A stretch of DNA of 64,000 nucleotides. It comes from Mailhella massiliensis. GTDB taxonomy: Bacteria > Desulfobacterota > Desulfovibrionia > Desulfovibrionales > Desulfovibrionaceae. Below, one piece after another: positions 25,600 through 34,159 of this stretch; the first letter of the stretch is position 1; every line of letters begins with the position of its first letter. Made by a program: the position numbers and the translations under genes. Location of the stretch: contig NZ_LT706937.1 of assembly GCF_900155525.1 (NCBI RefSeq), positions 143,478 to 207,477 on the forward strand, written 5' to 3'. Under the pieces are notes generated by a model. That model was not told where the DNA came from and made no database searches. It was given only the letters and a program-made list of their open reading frames with translations.

Positions 25600-27360
25600 T
25601 CAACGGCAGGATGCGGAATCCGAAACTTCAAGCTTCCATGACTTCACGGAACATTCCCTCTCCCACAGTCTGCGGTACATGCCGTTCAGCGCCAGCAGCT
25701 CGTCGTGCCTTCCCCTTTCCACAATTCTGCCCCGATCCATCACCAGTATCCTCTCCGCATGGCGGATATGGTTCAGCGTATGAGCTATCATGATCACGGT
25801 TCTTTTCCGAGTGAGAGCCGAAAGCCCCTGCTGTATGGCCCAGGCATGTTCCGGGTCCACACTGGAAAAGGCCTCGTCGAGAAGCAGCACGGGAGCATCC
25901 TTGAGTATGGCCCGGGCTATGGCGATACGCTGACGTTCTCCGCCGGAGAGGTTGCATCCGCCCTCGCCCACGGGCGTGGCGTAGCCCTGCGGAAGATTCA
26001 CGATGAAGTCATGGCATCCCGCGGCACGGGCTGCCCGCACGACGTCTTCCGAGGTGGCTTCGGCTCTGCCCATGCGGATATTGTCGGCCACGCTGCCGGA
26101 AAAAAGATACACGTCCTGAAACACCATGGTGACGGACGACATGAGATGAGAAAAGGGAACATCCCTCACATCCGCCTCTCCCAAACACACCCGGCCTTTC
26201 TTCACATCCCAGAAACGCGCAAGCAGCATGAGGAGCGTGGTCTTGCCGCTGCCCGACCGGCCGACCACGGCATTGAGCGTACCGGGAAGAAAGTCGGCGC
26301 TCACATCGTTCAACGCGGGCGTCTCGGCCGAAGCATGGCAAAATTCCACATGCTCCGCCCGGGGAACGGCATGACGGGGATGCACGGCCCCGTTGTCGGG
26401 CATGACGGAACGGTCATGCAGGGCGTCGATATGGTCAAGACTCAGCGTCATGATGTTGAGCAGCCCGAACTCTCCGAGCAGCGCTTCCACAGGCTGATAG
26501 TAGGTTCCGCTGATGACGGCGAAAAACAGAAACACCGGCAGGCTCACCATGTCGTTGAGATAGAAGACAAGGCCGCAGAGAAAAATCAGCCCCATCCCCA
26601 TGCGTACGAAGAGCTGATACAGCATCATGGGAGGCAGAGCCTTCAGCTCGTAGGCGGCAGCGGCGTCCCTGTAGCCCGCCAGACGGTCGTTGATCCGCCC
26701 GAAAACATGACCGCTCATCCGGTAGGAACGTATGGTTTCCATACCCGAGACATATTCGAGAATGGCGCCGATAAGATCGCGCTCCATGCTCTGCCTTTTC
26801 ACGCCGGCCGCATGGAAAGCCCGTTTCGTGGCATTGTACACGAACCATGCGGGAACAAAACCCGCCATGGCGATGAAGGCAAGACGCACATCCATGATCA
26901 GCATGACGAGGGAGAGAAAGATCACCGACGTCATGCCGGCAATGAAATTCGCCGCGGCCGCCATGCAGCGCATTTCCACAAAGGCCATGTCGTTGGTGAA
27001 CACGGAAGAAAGAGCTCCCGCCTCCTCCGCCTGAAAAACGCCGAGAGGCAGTTCCGCCAGACGACGGCTCTCACGGATGCGCACATCGCGCATGATCTCA
27101 TAACCGAGTGACGACTGCATGGAGGTGGAAACATACTCCAGCACATAGCGGACGACCAGCAGCGCCGCCATGCCGAGCGTACAGTGAATGAGCGTTTCCG
27201 TGACGAAGCGCCCCTCAAGCAGTCTCACCATGGCAAAAAGTACCGTAAGACAGATGCCTCCCGTACAGCAGTTCTGAACGATGTTCAACAAGGCCGCCGC
27301 CAGAAGCCTGCCGCGCTGCGGGCCTGCAAGCTCGAAAATACGGCGTATCATCTCAATCAT
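25600..27360 (-). CDS. fused ABC permease/ATPase, YbtQ/YbtP-like siderophore importer subunit
   Basis: Half-transporter of 586 aa with an N-terminal six-helix domain and a C-terminal ATPase. The ATPase shows Walker A VVGRSGSGKTTLL, signature NLSGGERQRIAIARA, Walker B VLLLDEAFSSVD and the H-loop MIAHTLNHI. ATG 27360 follows GGAGGAAACTGCC and overlaps the preceding ABC gene by 8 bp, so the two should be made together as a heterodimer. In yersiniabactin systems a pair of such exporter-fold proteins (YbtP and YbtQ) imports ferric siderophore across the inner membrane without a binding protein. The absence of a periplasmic binding protein gene here agrees with that. An export role cannot be excluded from sequence alone. 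Confidence 0.85.
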   Translation of the reverse strand: MIEMIRRIFELAGPQRGRLLAAALLNIVQNCCTGGICLTVLFAMVRLLEGRFVTETLIHCTLGMAALLVVRYVLEYVSTSMQSSLGYEIMRDVRIRESRRLAELPLGVFQAEEAGALSSVFTNDMAFVEMRCMAAAANFIAGMTSVIFLSLVMLIMDVRLAFIAMAGFVPAWFVYNATKRAFHAAGVKRQSMERDLIGAILEYVSGMETIRSYRMSGHVFGRINDRLAGYRDAAAAYELKALPPMMLYQLFVRMGMGLIFLCGLVFYLNDMVSLPVFLFFAVISGTYYQPVEALLGEFGLLNIMTLSLDHIDALHDRSVMPDNGAVHPRHAVPRAEHVEFCHASAETPALNDVSADFLPGTLNAVVGRSGSGKTTLLMLLARFWDVKKGRVCLGEADVRDVPFSHLMSSVTMVFQDVYLFSGSVADNIRMGRAEATSEDVVRAARAAGCHDFIVNLPQGYATPVGEGGCNLSGGERQRIAIARAILKDAPVLLLDEAFSSVDPEHAWAIQQGLSALTRKRTVIMIAHTLNHIRHAERILVMDRGRIVERGRHDELLALNGMYRRLWERECSVKSWKLEVSDSASCR

Positions 27361-29098
27361 GGCAGTTTCCTCCGGCTGTCCAGTTTTCAGAAGATTCCAG
27401 AGCGTTCCACATATTCCGGTACACTCCGCAATCCTTCAGAAGGCCGTCATGCGTGCCCGAAGCCTCTATGCGGCCTTCCCGCAGTACGATGATCCTGTCC
27501 GCATCCATCACGCTTCTGAGTCTGTGGGCAATAACCAGCACCGTCTTTCCCCTCGCCAGCGCGGAAAGGGCTTTCTGCAGCTCATCCTCGTTGTCGGGGT
27601 CACAGTAGGCGGTGGCTTCGTCCAGAATGAGAACGGGAGCGTCCTTCAGAAGAGCCCGGGCAATGGCGATGCGCTGGCGTTCTCCCCCGGAAAGCGCCGT
27701 TCCCGCGCCGAGCACGGTATCGTACCCTTCGGGAAGGGAAAGGATGAAGTCATGGCAGCGTGCGGCTCTGGCCGCACGCTCCACCTCTTCCATGGTGGCG
27801 TCGGGCTTTCCGAGACGGATGTTGTCGAGCACGCTGCGCTCGAACACCACGTTGTTCTGGGTGACGAAGGCCACCGTGGAAGCGAGCGCCTCCGCCGTAA
27901 GAGAACGGATGTCCACTCCGCCTATGTTCACGGAACCTTCCTGCACATCCCAGAATCGGGCCACAAGCCGTGCGGCCGTACTCTTGCCGCTGCCGGAAGG
28001 GCCCACCAGCGCGGTCACGCTTCCGGCCTCCGCCGTGAAGGAGAGGCGACGGAAAACGCGCTTTTCCCCGTACGAAAAGGAAACATTGCGAAACTCCACG
28101 TCAAAACGCTCCGGCATGTCCGCGCAGGTACCGGGGGAAAGTTCTTCCATGGAAAGAAGATCCCGGAGTCTGGCCCCCACCTGCATACAGATGTTCATTT
28201 CATCGCCGTAGCGCCCTATCCTGGTAAGGGGCGCGGCATAGCAGAGCGCGGCGAACATATAGAAAAGCACGGAGGGAAGATCGGCCTTTCCCGAGACGAA
28301 GAGCCAGCCCGCCACGGGGAACACGAAAACGATGCCCGAACTCATGACGATGGAATTTATCGTCATGCCGTGGCGGCAGTCGGCAAACCAGCGCCGCATG
28401 AAGTCGCAGTACTCTTCCGATGCCTGTTCAAATCTCTTCCAGCGCGCGCTGCCGGCGAACATGCGTATTTCCTTCATGCCGCGCACATATTCCACAAGTC
28501 CGGCGTTCAGCTTCTGAGTCGAGGCTTCCATGAGGGGAAAGTTCTTCATGGCCAGTCTGCCCATGGTCCCCAGGCACATCACATAGATGACGATGGGGGC
28601 AAGAAGCGCCATTCCGATGCGCCAGTCCATGAAGAACACCAGCACGATCATGCCCACGGGAACAAGGAGATTGCCGATGATCTCCGGGTAGTGATGCCCG
28701 TAAAACATTTCCAGCTTCTCCACGTCGTCGAAAATCTGACTCTTGAGCTTGCCCGCCGGATTTTCGTCAAGCACCCCCTGGGGAACGCGGGAAAGTCTGT
28801 GGAGTATGTCCCTCCGCACGGCGTAAAGCGTGTCGAAGGCCGCCCTGTGGGAAAGCCGGGTGGACAGTCCATGAAACACGACCTGCAGAAAAATGCCCAT
28901 GAGCGCGACTCCGACGCCTGTAAAGGTTCCGGCGACATTCCCTGCGTCACAAAGCAGCGCCTTCAGCATGAGGTAAAGCCCCAGCATGGGCATCAGGCTG
29001 AACGCGGCCCCGACCACGGCAAGCACCCCTGAAAGCACAAGCCTGCGGCGGCTTGCCGCATCGGGCAGTTCGCACAATATCCGTATTCCGTTATTCAC
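27353..29098 (-). CDS. fused ABC permease/ATPase, YbtP/YbtQ-like partner
   Basis: Second half-transporter, 581 aa from GTG 29098, which has GGGAGGAAGAT upstream; earlier in-frame codons run into the preceding gene. Six membrane helices fill about residues 15-300. The ATPase has Walker A LVGPSGSGKSTAA, signature ALSGGERQRIAIARA, Walker B VLILDEATAYCDPDN and VIAHRLRSVM. The alanine-tyrosine-cysteine stretch after the catalytic Glu (DEATAYCD) replaces the usual DEATSALD, a variation also present in the partner (DEAFSSVD). It overlaps both the ACP-like gene upstream (8 bp) and the partner ABC gene downstream, giving a tightly coupled trio. Confidence 0.85.
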   Translation of the reverse strand: MNNGIRILCELPDAASRRRLVLSGVLAVVGAAFSLMPMLGLYLMLKALLCDAGNVAGTFTGVGVALMGIFLQVVFHGLSTRLSHRAAFDTLYAVRRDILHRLSRVPQGVLDENPAGKLKSQIFDDVEKLEMFYGHHYPEIIGNLLVPVGMIVLVFFMDWRIGMALLAPIVIYVMCLGTMGRLAMKNFPLMEASTQKLNAGLVEYVRGMKEIRMFAGSARWKRFEQASEEYCDFMRRWFADCRHGMTINSIVMSSGIVFVFPVAGWLFVSGKADLPSVLFYMFAALCYAAPLTRIGRYGDEMNICMQVGARLRDLLSMEELSPGTCADMPERFDVEFRNVSFSYGEKRVFRRLSFTAEAGSVTALVGPSGSGKSTAARLVARFWDVQEGSVNIGGVDIRSLTAEALASTVAFVTQNNVVFERSVLDNIRLGKPDATMEEVERAARAARCHDFILSLPEGYDTVLGAGTALSGGERQRIAIARALLKDAPVLILDEATAYCDPDNEDELQKALSALARGKTVLVIAHRLRSVMDADRIIVLREGRIEASGTHDGLLKDCGVYRNMWNALESSENWTAGGNCHD

Positions 29099-29417
29099 AT
29101 CTTCCTCCCGGGCAATGGACCGCCATGGCGGCATCCACACGGGCCTTGGCCTCAAAAAATGCCAGCGCCAGTTCCTGCCGTCTTATTTCCAGCCTGTCGT
29201 GCACATGGTTCACCAGATCCTCCACGGTCTTCACGCCTTCCAGCACACGGCTGTCGAGCGCTACGGCAAACTCAGTTTCCATCTCCATGGCGAGTTCCGG
29301 CAGATCAAGCACGTCGGCTTCCAGATCCGTATAGAAATCCGTCTGCGGACGGATGCTTTGTGTACCAACGCTGAAATGGGCGGCGATAAGCTCATTGATT
29401 CGTGATTCTACAGACAT
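29091..29417 (-). CDS. acyl carrier protein-like protein lacking the attachment serine
   Basis: Small acidic protein (108 aa) that aligns along its length with ACPs: FYTDLEADVLDLPELAMEME here against the LLEDLGADSLDITELVIAME of the discrete ACP at 60462. The phosphopantetheine serine of the DSL motif is Val36 (codon 29310-29312) and the preceding Gly is Glu, so it cannot be loaded in the normal way. After the ACP core (about 80 residues) a helical extension ends in CPGGRCE. ATG 29417 follows AAGGAGAGTTCAT. The gene lies between the RND pump and the ABC pair and overlaps the ABC start by 8 bp. It may act as a scaffold or partner protein; the function is unknown. Confidence 0.75.
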   Translation of the reverse strand: MSVESRINELIAAHFSVGTQSIRPQTDFYTDLEADVLDLPELAMEMETEFAVALDSRVLEGVKTVEDLVNHVHDRLEIRRQELALAFFEAKARVDAAMAVHCPGGRCE

Positions 29418-29519
29418 ATGAACTCTCCTTGAGCTTTTCCGTTGTGCGCGGGGCGGGCTGCGGCCCGCTTCACGCCTTTTCCGGCAAAAAAGTGATGTGC
29501 GGCGGCAGAGGCCGACATG

Positions 29520-31883
29520 CTATCCTTCCTTCCCGTTTCCGGCGCAGCGCTCCTCGCCGAACACTCTGAGCCTTACGATCAGGTTGGGCGTAATGAAGTA
29601 GTCGGAAAGAAACGCCGCCAGAATGCCGATGATCACCAGTATTCCCATGTGCACGAAAATGATCATCTTTGAGAACATGTATGCGGCAAAACTCAGGCAC
29701 AGGATGGACGAGGTGAGCAGCATGGCCTTTCCCGTGCTCAGGAAGGTGATGCGCACGCTCTCCCTGTAGGAACCTGTACGCATGAACTCAAGCTGGCAGT
29801 GGTTGATGAAATGAATGGTATCGTCCACGGCAAGGCCGAGCAGCATGGGAATGACCGTGACCGTCATCATGTCCAGAGGAATATTGCAGAATCCCATCAC
29901 CGCACAGACGAAGAACGCGGGCAGGATGTTGGGAATCATGGCGATGAGTCCTATTTTCAGACTGCCGAAAACCACGGCCATGAGCAGGGATATGACCACC
30001 ATGGAAATGAGAATGGACTGCACCTGCCCCCAGCTCACATAATCCTGAATCTGCGTGAACTGGCAAAGCGTACCGGTAAGGATGACCCTGGCCCCGGGAA
30101 AAAGCTCCTTTCCCCATGTACGGATGGCTTCCAGCTCCCTCACGGCCTCGCCGGAGTTGTAGTCGTCGATTTCTATCATCACGCGGAGACGGCGGTATTC
30201 ATAGTCTATCCATCGTTCCGCCTCGGTGCCCCCGGCGTTCTCGTAAAGAAGCAGCACCTGCGCTATTTCCTCGCGGGTCCGGGGTATGGCGTAGCTTTCA
30301 GGATTACCCGCATCCAGCACCTGATTGAGATCCTTCACCACATCAAGCACGCTGTGCACCTTCTTGGTCAGCGGAAATTCGCGGATGCGCTCGGTCAGAA
30401 TTTCCAGTTTCCTGAGGTTCTCGGGCAGGCGGGCCTCGTCGGGATTCGGAAACTCTATGCCCACGCCGAAGGAGTACAGGGAACCGAGGGGCGTTTCGCT
30501 GATGCGGCAGATACGGTCGATGTACGGTACCTCGGTACCGAAGGAACGACGCAGGTCAAACGCCACCTCCACACGGAAAATGCCTGCGACGGACGCCGCC
30601 AGTGCAAGCGCGGCAATGGTGAAAATGATGCGGGGATGATCGAGCACATGGCCGCCCATCCACTCCATGAGCCTGTCGAGAAGCACTTTCCTTTCGACGA
30701 TGCGCCCCGTTTTCCCCCTTCTGTTGCCCCCGAAGGAGAAAAGCACGGGCAGCAGCACGATGGTGAGCACATAAAGCAGCATGGTCATGGAGGCGGAGGT
30801 CATGCCCACCCAGCTTATGGGTCGCAGGTTCACGAAGCAGAACGACAGCAGCGAAGCCATGGTGGTGAATGCGCTGAAGAATATGGGCCAGCCGGTTTCC
30901 CCTACAGCATGTTCCAGCGCCCACAGACGGTCGCCCTTCTTCTGAAACTCCCATCGGAAAAAGTTGATGAAATACAAGGAGTAGCATATCGCCATGGAAA
31001 TGCAGAGGAATATGGGCATGAGCATGACCATGGGGTCCGTGGCCACACCGAGCAGCCCCTGTATGCCGAGCACGATGGAAAGCCCGGCCCCGGCAAGAAA
31101 CACGGGAAAAATGACGCCCCGCACGTTACGGAGCACAAGCGCAAGTACAAGAACGATGGACAGCAGGGAAAGCCCTATGAGTTTCGGCATTTCTCCGGCC
31201 ATGAAGTCGCGCTTTTCCAGGTTAATGACCGGCCAGCCTGTGGTTTCCGGGTTCATCCAGGCGTATTTCTCCTGTCCGGCGATCTCGTTGACCGTGCGGC
31301 CTATGACCATTTCGATGAACTCACCATGCTCGTCCACTGTACCGGAGGGTATGTGCTTGAGGCGCACCATGATCCATGCGTATCGTCCGTCCTCGGAAAC
31401 GATCTGATTCCTGAGCGAGGGCTTCGCCATGACGGCTTTGCGTATTTCCGCAAGTTGTGTGGGATCATCGGGAACAGGATCAGGTACGATGTCGGAAACT
31501 TCGAGTCCTTCCTCGTCGCCCCGCGTGAACTCCATGTCCGTTACGGAAATCACGTCGTCCACATACGGAACCCGGGCTTCCAGCTCCCTGCCCATCTCGC
31601 GTATGCCCGCAAGAACTCGGGGCGTGAACACATCGTCCACATGCACGAGCACCGCGCAGAAGTTGTCGTTGCCGAATATGGAGGCCATGTAATCCCTGGC
31701 CAACAGAAGCTCGTCCCCCTCATTGAAGTAGTGAGAATCATCCGTATCGGATTTGAGCTGCTTCAGCCCATAAAAGGATATCGCCAGAATCAGGACCATA
31801 GCCACAAGAATAACCGCCCTGAATTTCAGAATCACTTTGCTGAATGCAACAAATCTTTCGTTAATAGCCTCGATATTCAGCAT
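29520..31883 (-). CDS. RND-superfamily exporter (HAE3/MMPL type)
   Basis: Large inner-membrane transporter of 787 aa with two repeats, each having one membrane helix, a large periplasmic loop and five more helices. ATG 31883 follows GAGGGATAT. The first helix is at about residues 20-40, the first loop runs to about 215, then come helices including SIVLVLALVLRNVRGVIFPV and LPIFLCISM-like segments; the second half repeats this, with GLAVDDTIHFINH in the conserved helix 10 region. The size and lack of a membrane-fusion partner point to the HAE3/MMPL (hydrophobe exporter) group rather than AcrB-like pumps. It forms an operon with the DUF1302 and LolA-like genes. In this island, siderophore export is a reasonable guess, lipid transport the alternative. 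Confidence 0.85.
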   Translation of the reverse strand: MLNIEAINERFVAFSKVILKFRAVILVAMVLILAISFYGLKQLKSDTDDSHYFNEGDELLLARDYMASIFGNDNFCAVLVHVDDVFTPRVLAGIREMGRELEARVPYVDDVISVTDMEFTRGDEEGLEVSDIVPDPVPDDPTQLAEIRKAVMAKPSLRNQIVSEDGRYAWIMVRLKHIPSGTVDEHGEFIEMVIGRTVNEIAGQEKYAWMNPETTGWPVINLEKRDFMAGEMPKLIGLSLLSIVLVLALVLRNVRGVIFPVFLAGAGLSIVLGIQGLLGVATDPMVMLMPIFLCISMAICYSLYFINFFRWEFQKKGDRLWALEHAVGETGWPIFFSAFTTMASLLSFCFVNLRPISWVGMTSASMTMLLYVLTIVLLPVLFSFGGNRRGKTGRIVERKVLLDRLMEWMGGHVLDHPRIIFTIAALALAASVAGIFRVEVAFDLRRSFGTEVPYIDRICRISETPLGSLYSFGVGIEFPNPDEARLPENLRKLEILTERIREFPLTKKVHSVLDVVKDLNQVLDAGNPESYAIPRTREEIAQVLLLYENAGGTEAERWIDYEYRRLRVMIEIDDYNSGEAVRELEAIRTWGKELFPGARVILTGTLCQFTQIQDYVSWGQVQSILISMVVISLLMAVVFGSLKIGLIAMIPNILPAFFVCAVMGFCNIPLDMMTVTVIPMLLGLAVDDTIHFINHCQLEFMRTGSYRESVRITFLSTGKAMLLTSSILCLSFAAYMFSKMIIFVHMGILVIIGILAAFLSDYFITPNLIVRLRVFGEERCAGNGKEG

Positions 31884-31957
31884 ATATCCCTCACTTGCAT
31901 CGCGCTCCGTCCATGCGGACTTCATGTCTGCAATTCAGATGGCGGTGCGGCACATCG

Positions 31958-33268
31958 TTAAAAACTAAAGCGTAGCTTTCCCCATATCTGGGAATTACGT
32001 CGGTAGACTCCATACGAACCGTCGTCTCCGTAGAATTTGTCCCAGCCGATGGTGAGTTCCATGCCGTCGGCAAGCTCGTAGGCCGCCTGCAGACGGTTGA
32101 AAAACTCTCCGTCATTCAGGGACACATAGACCATGTCGGAAACGGTAAGCTGTTCGTTGAAAAAATTTTTGGAGACATTGAGTGTAGCCTGCGGGCTATG
32201 TTCCTCTGCGACAAGCCCCCTGTCGTAATTCATAATGAACTCATCCAGCAGCTGCGCCGTCACACTCCAGTTGCCGCCGGGACTCCAGTCCACTCCCACC
32301 AGATACTTGAGTACATCGTGCTTTTCATTTCCTCCGGTTGATGTGGAAAGGTACCTTCCTTGGAAATATGCGGCCTCTCCTCGGAATACGAAGTCCGACC
32401 AGGGTTTAGCAAAGTCGAAACCGTAAATCAGGATTCTATGATAATCCTGCTCCATGACTATTTCCCACCTTCCCCCACTAATATCACGCACAGACACGGA
32501 AGAGGCCGCCGTATCATCCCATGTATAGAAGGCGGAAAGAGATACGTCGAAGCCCGCCATGTAGGATGAGACCCTCAGGGCGAACTCACTGTCCTCCAGC
32601 GACCAGGAGGAAGGTTCCCCAGCGCTGTTCGTCCTTACCGGCAAAGCAGAAGGGAAAGAACGCTCTAGCGCCCAAGGATTGTTTCCTGTTGCAAGCTTTG
32701 CGGACTTGAACTCAGGAATCCATATAAATTCCGTAATTAGCGTATTACTGAGGAACCTGAGCTTGGCCGCGGTTACGGGAATGCGCATCTCGTCGATATT
32801 TCTGTTGAGATAGTCGGAAAAATCCGTAGGGCAGACATTGTCCGTAATACGTACGCCGTCCGCTTTGCCCCAGATGATGAGCTGGCGCCCTACCCGTATA
32901 TCCCAGCCGGAACCGACATGCTCAAGCCATGCTTCGCGGACGGAAAGCCCGTCGAGAGCCGGAATGGTCCAGTTCTTTTCCGCATCAAGAGAAAGAAATC
33001 CGTTGAACGTACCGGCAGTTCCCGAAACTTCAAGCCTTCCGTGCACGCGGGAGGTCACCTCATCATGCGGAGCGTAGGTACGCATAGACTGCACAAGCTC
33101 AATCCAGCCGGTAGAACTGAAGTGCTCGTTCCAAAAATCAGAAATTGCATCCAGACGTGACGATCCCCCCTCCTCCCCGGCCGTATCCGCAAGCGTACGA
33201 CAGGGGAGGAGGGACAGCAGCAAAAAAACAGAAAACAATATACTTCTGCAACACATGACGCCAGGCAT
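31958..33268 (-). CDS. DUF1302-family outer-membrane beta-barrel protein
   Basis: Secreted 436-aa protein with an N-terminal signal peptide (CCRSILFSVFLLLSLLPCRTLAD), alternating beta strands and a final aromatic strand ending LRFSF, as in outer-membrane barrels. The segments WDIRVGRQLIIWGKADGVRITD and NPWALERSFPSALPV are typical of the DUF1302 family, which is found next to MMPL-type RND pumps. The start ATG overlaps the LolA-like stop (TGATG), and a second ATG at 33256 is possible. With the RND pump and the LolA-like protein it could form an envelope-spanning route. Confidence 0.8.
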   Translation of the reverse strand: MPGVMCCRSILFSVFLLLSLLPCRTLADTAGEEGGSSRLDAISDFWNEHFSSTGWIELVQSMRTYAPHDEVTSRVHGRLEVSGTAGTFNGFLSLDAEKNWTIPALDGLSVREAWLEHVGSGWDIRVGRQLIIWGKADGVRITDNVCPTDFSDYLNRNIDEMRIPVTAAKLRFLSNTLITEFIWIPEFKSAKLATGNNPWALERSFPSALPVRTNSAGEPSSWSLEDSEFALRVSSYMAGFDVSLSAFYTWDDTAASSVSVRDISGGRWEIVMEQDYHRILIYGFDFAKPWSDFVFRGEAAYFQGRYLSTSTGGNEKHDVLKYLVGVDWSPGGNWSVTAQLLDEFIMNYDRGLVAEEHSPQATLNVSKNFFNEQLTVSDMVYVSLNDGEFFNRLQAAYELADGMELTIGWDKFYGDDGSYGVYRRNSQIWGKLRFSF

Positions 33269-34056
33269 CAGCCGCGCTGCAATACCGCGACCTGGAAAAG
33301 GTTGTCATCCACACCGCTATCATAGACAAACGGACTGAACTCCATAAGTGTCTGATGCTCTGTCTCAAGATTACGCATTCTTGCGCTTTTCACATTCCAG
33401 AAGCCTTGCTGCTGCTGAAGTTCGAGCACCTCATACACTCGGGAAAGTCCTTGATCCGTATAATATTCCAGGTACACAGGAATGCAGGTCTTCTTATCTA
33501 CCCACAATACGCGGCGGCGGACGGGATCATCCCTGTCCACGGGGACGGATTCCACCTTCCAGCACTCGTAAACGCCGCGCATATCCTCTCCCAGATAGGT
33601 GTGGGTATCTTTGCTGACATTGCGCCTGCCCATATCTATATCGTCATAAGTAAAGTCACTGCCCATGAAAAAGTCGTTGTTCGCCGAGCCGCTGATGCGG
33701 CGGACCTTTTTCATGGAAGGAATGTAGAGCCATTTGTCGTCATCTCTGCCGGGGGCGTCGTATGTCCAGGAAAGAAACTTTGTACCACGCACGTCTGCAG
33801 GTTCTTTGAAGACGATGATCGCCTTTCTGTCCATTCCGTAGTCTTTGGCGGTCTGCTCCATGACCCGCACACGTTTTGCGCCGCGCCTGTTGACAAGCGT
33901 CATGCTGACGGTGCCCTTCCGGTCTTCGCCGTCGGGGCGCATCCTCATTTTCATGATCACGTCCGCGCCGGTCAGCTCCTCCGCTCCTGCGAAGGAAGGT
34001 ATGACCAGCAGCACAAACGCAAGCAGCGCCAGTGCGCTCCTGATACGGTTGCGCAT
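33268..34056 (-). CDS. LolA-like outer-membrane lipoprotein-sorting family protein
   Basis: Periplasmic protein (262 aa) with a signal peptide (MRNRIRSALALLAFVLLVIP, cut near FAGAEE). ATG 34056 follows AGGAGGTTTTTT. The body, with VIMKMRMRPDGEDRKGTVSM, KFLSWTYDAPGRDDDKWLYI, FFMGSDFTYDDIDMG and the DRDDPVRRRVLWVDKKT stretch, matches the LolA-like outer-membrane lipoprotein-sorting family that is regularly encoded beside MMPL-type RND transporters. It probably carries a lipid or amphiphile across the periplasm. First gene of a three-gene operon, with a Fur-like site about 60 bp upstream, which would make the operon iron-regulated. Confidence 0.82.
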   Translation of the reverse strand: MRNRIRSALALLAFVLLVIPSFAGAEELTGADVIMKMRMRPDGEDRKGTVSMTLVNRRGAKRVRVMEQTAKDYGMDRKAIIVFKEPADVRGTKFLSWTYDAPGRDDDKWLYIPSMKKVRRISGSANNDFFMGSDFTYDDIDMGRRNVSKDTHTYLGEDMRGVYECWKVESVPVDRDDPVRRRVLWVDKKTCIPVYLEYYTDQGLSRVYEVLELQQQQGFWNVKSARMRNLETEHQTLMEFSPFVYDSGVDDNLFQVAVLQRG

Positions 34057-34113
34057 AAAAAACCTCCTGTTTTTCCGTACCTGCGGAAAACATGCTCCGC
34101 ACACATACATAAT

Positions 34114-34132
34114 GAAGTTGAAAATCATTTTC
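34114..34132 (-). promoter_or_regulatory. Fur-like box upstream of LolA-like/RND operon
   Basis: GAAGTTGAAAATCATTTTC matches the classical 19-bp Fur consensus at 14 of 19 positions, including the whole central and right half AATCATT-T-TC. It lies in the gap between the ccr stop and the LolA-like start. Confidence 0.65.
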
Positions 34133-34159
34133 AAATTAAATTATTACCGGCAGCTCTTT

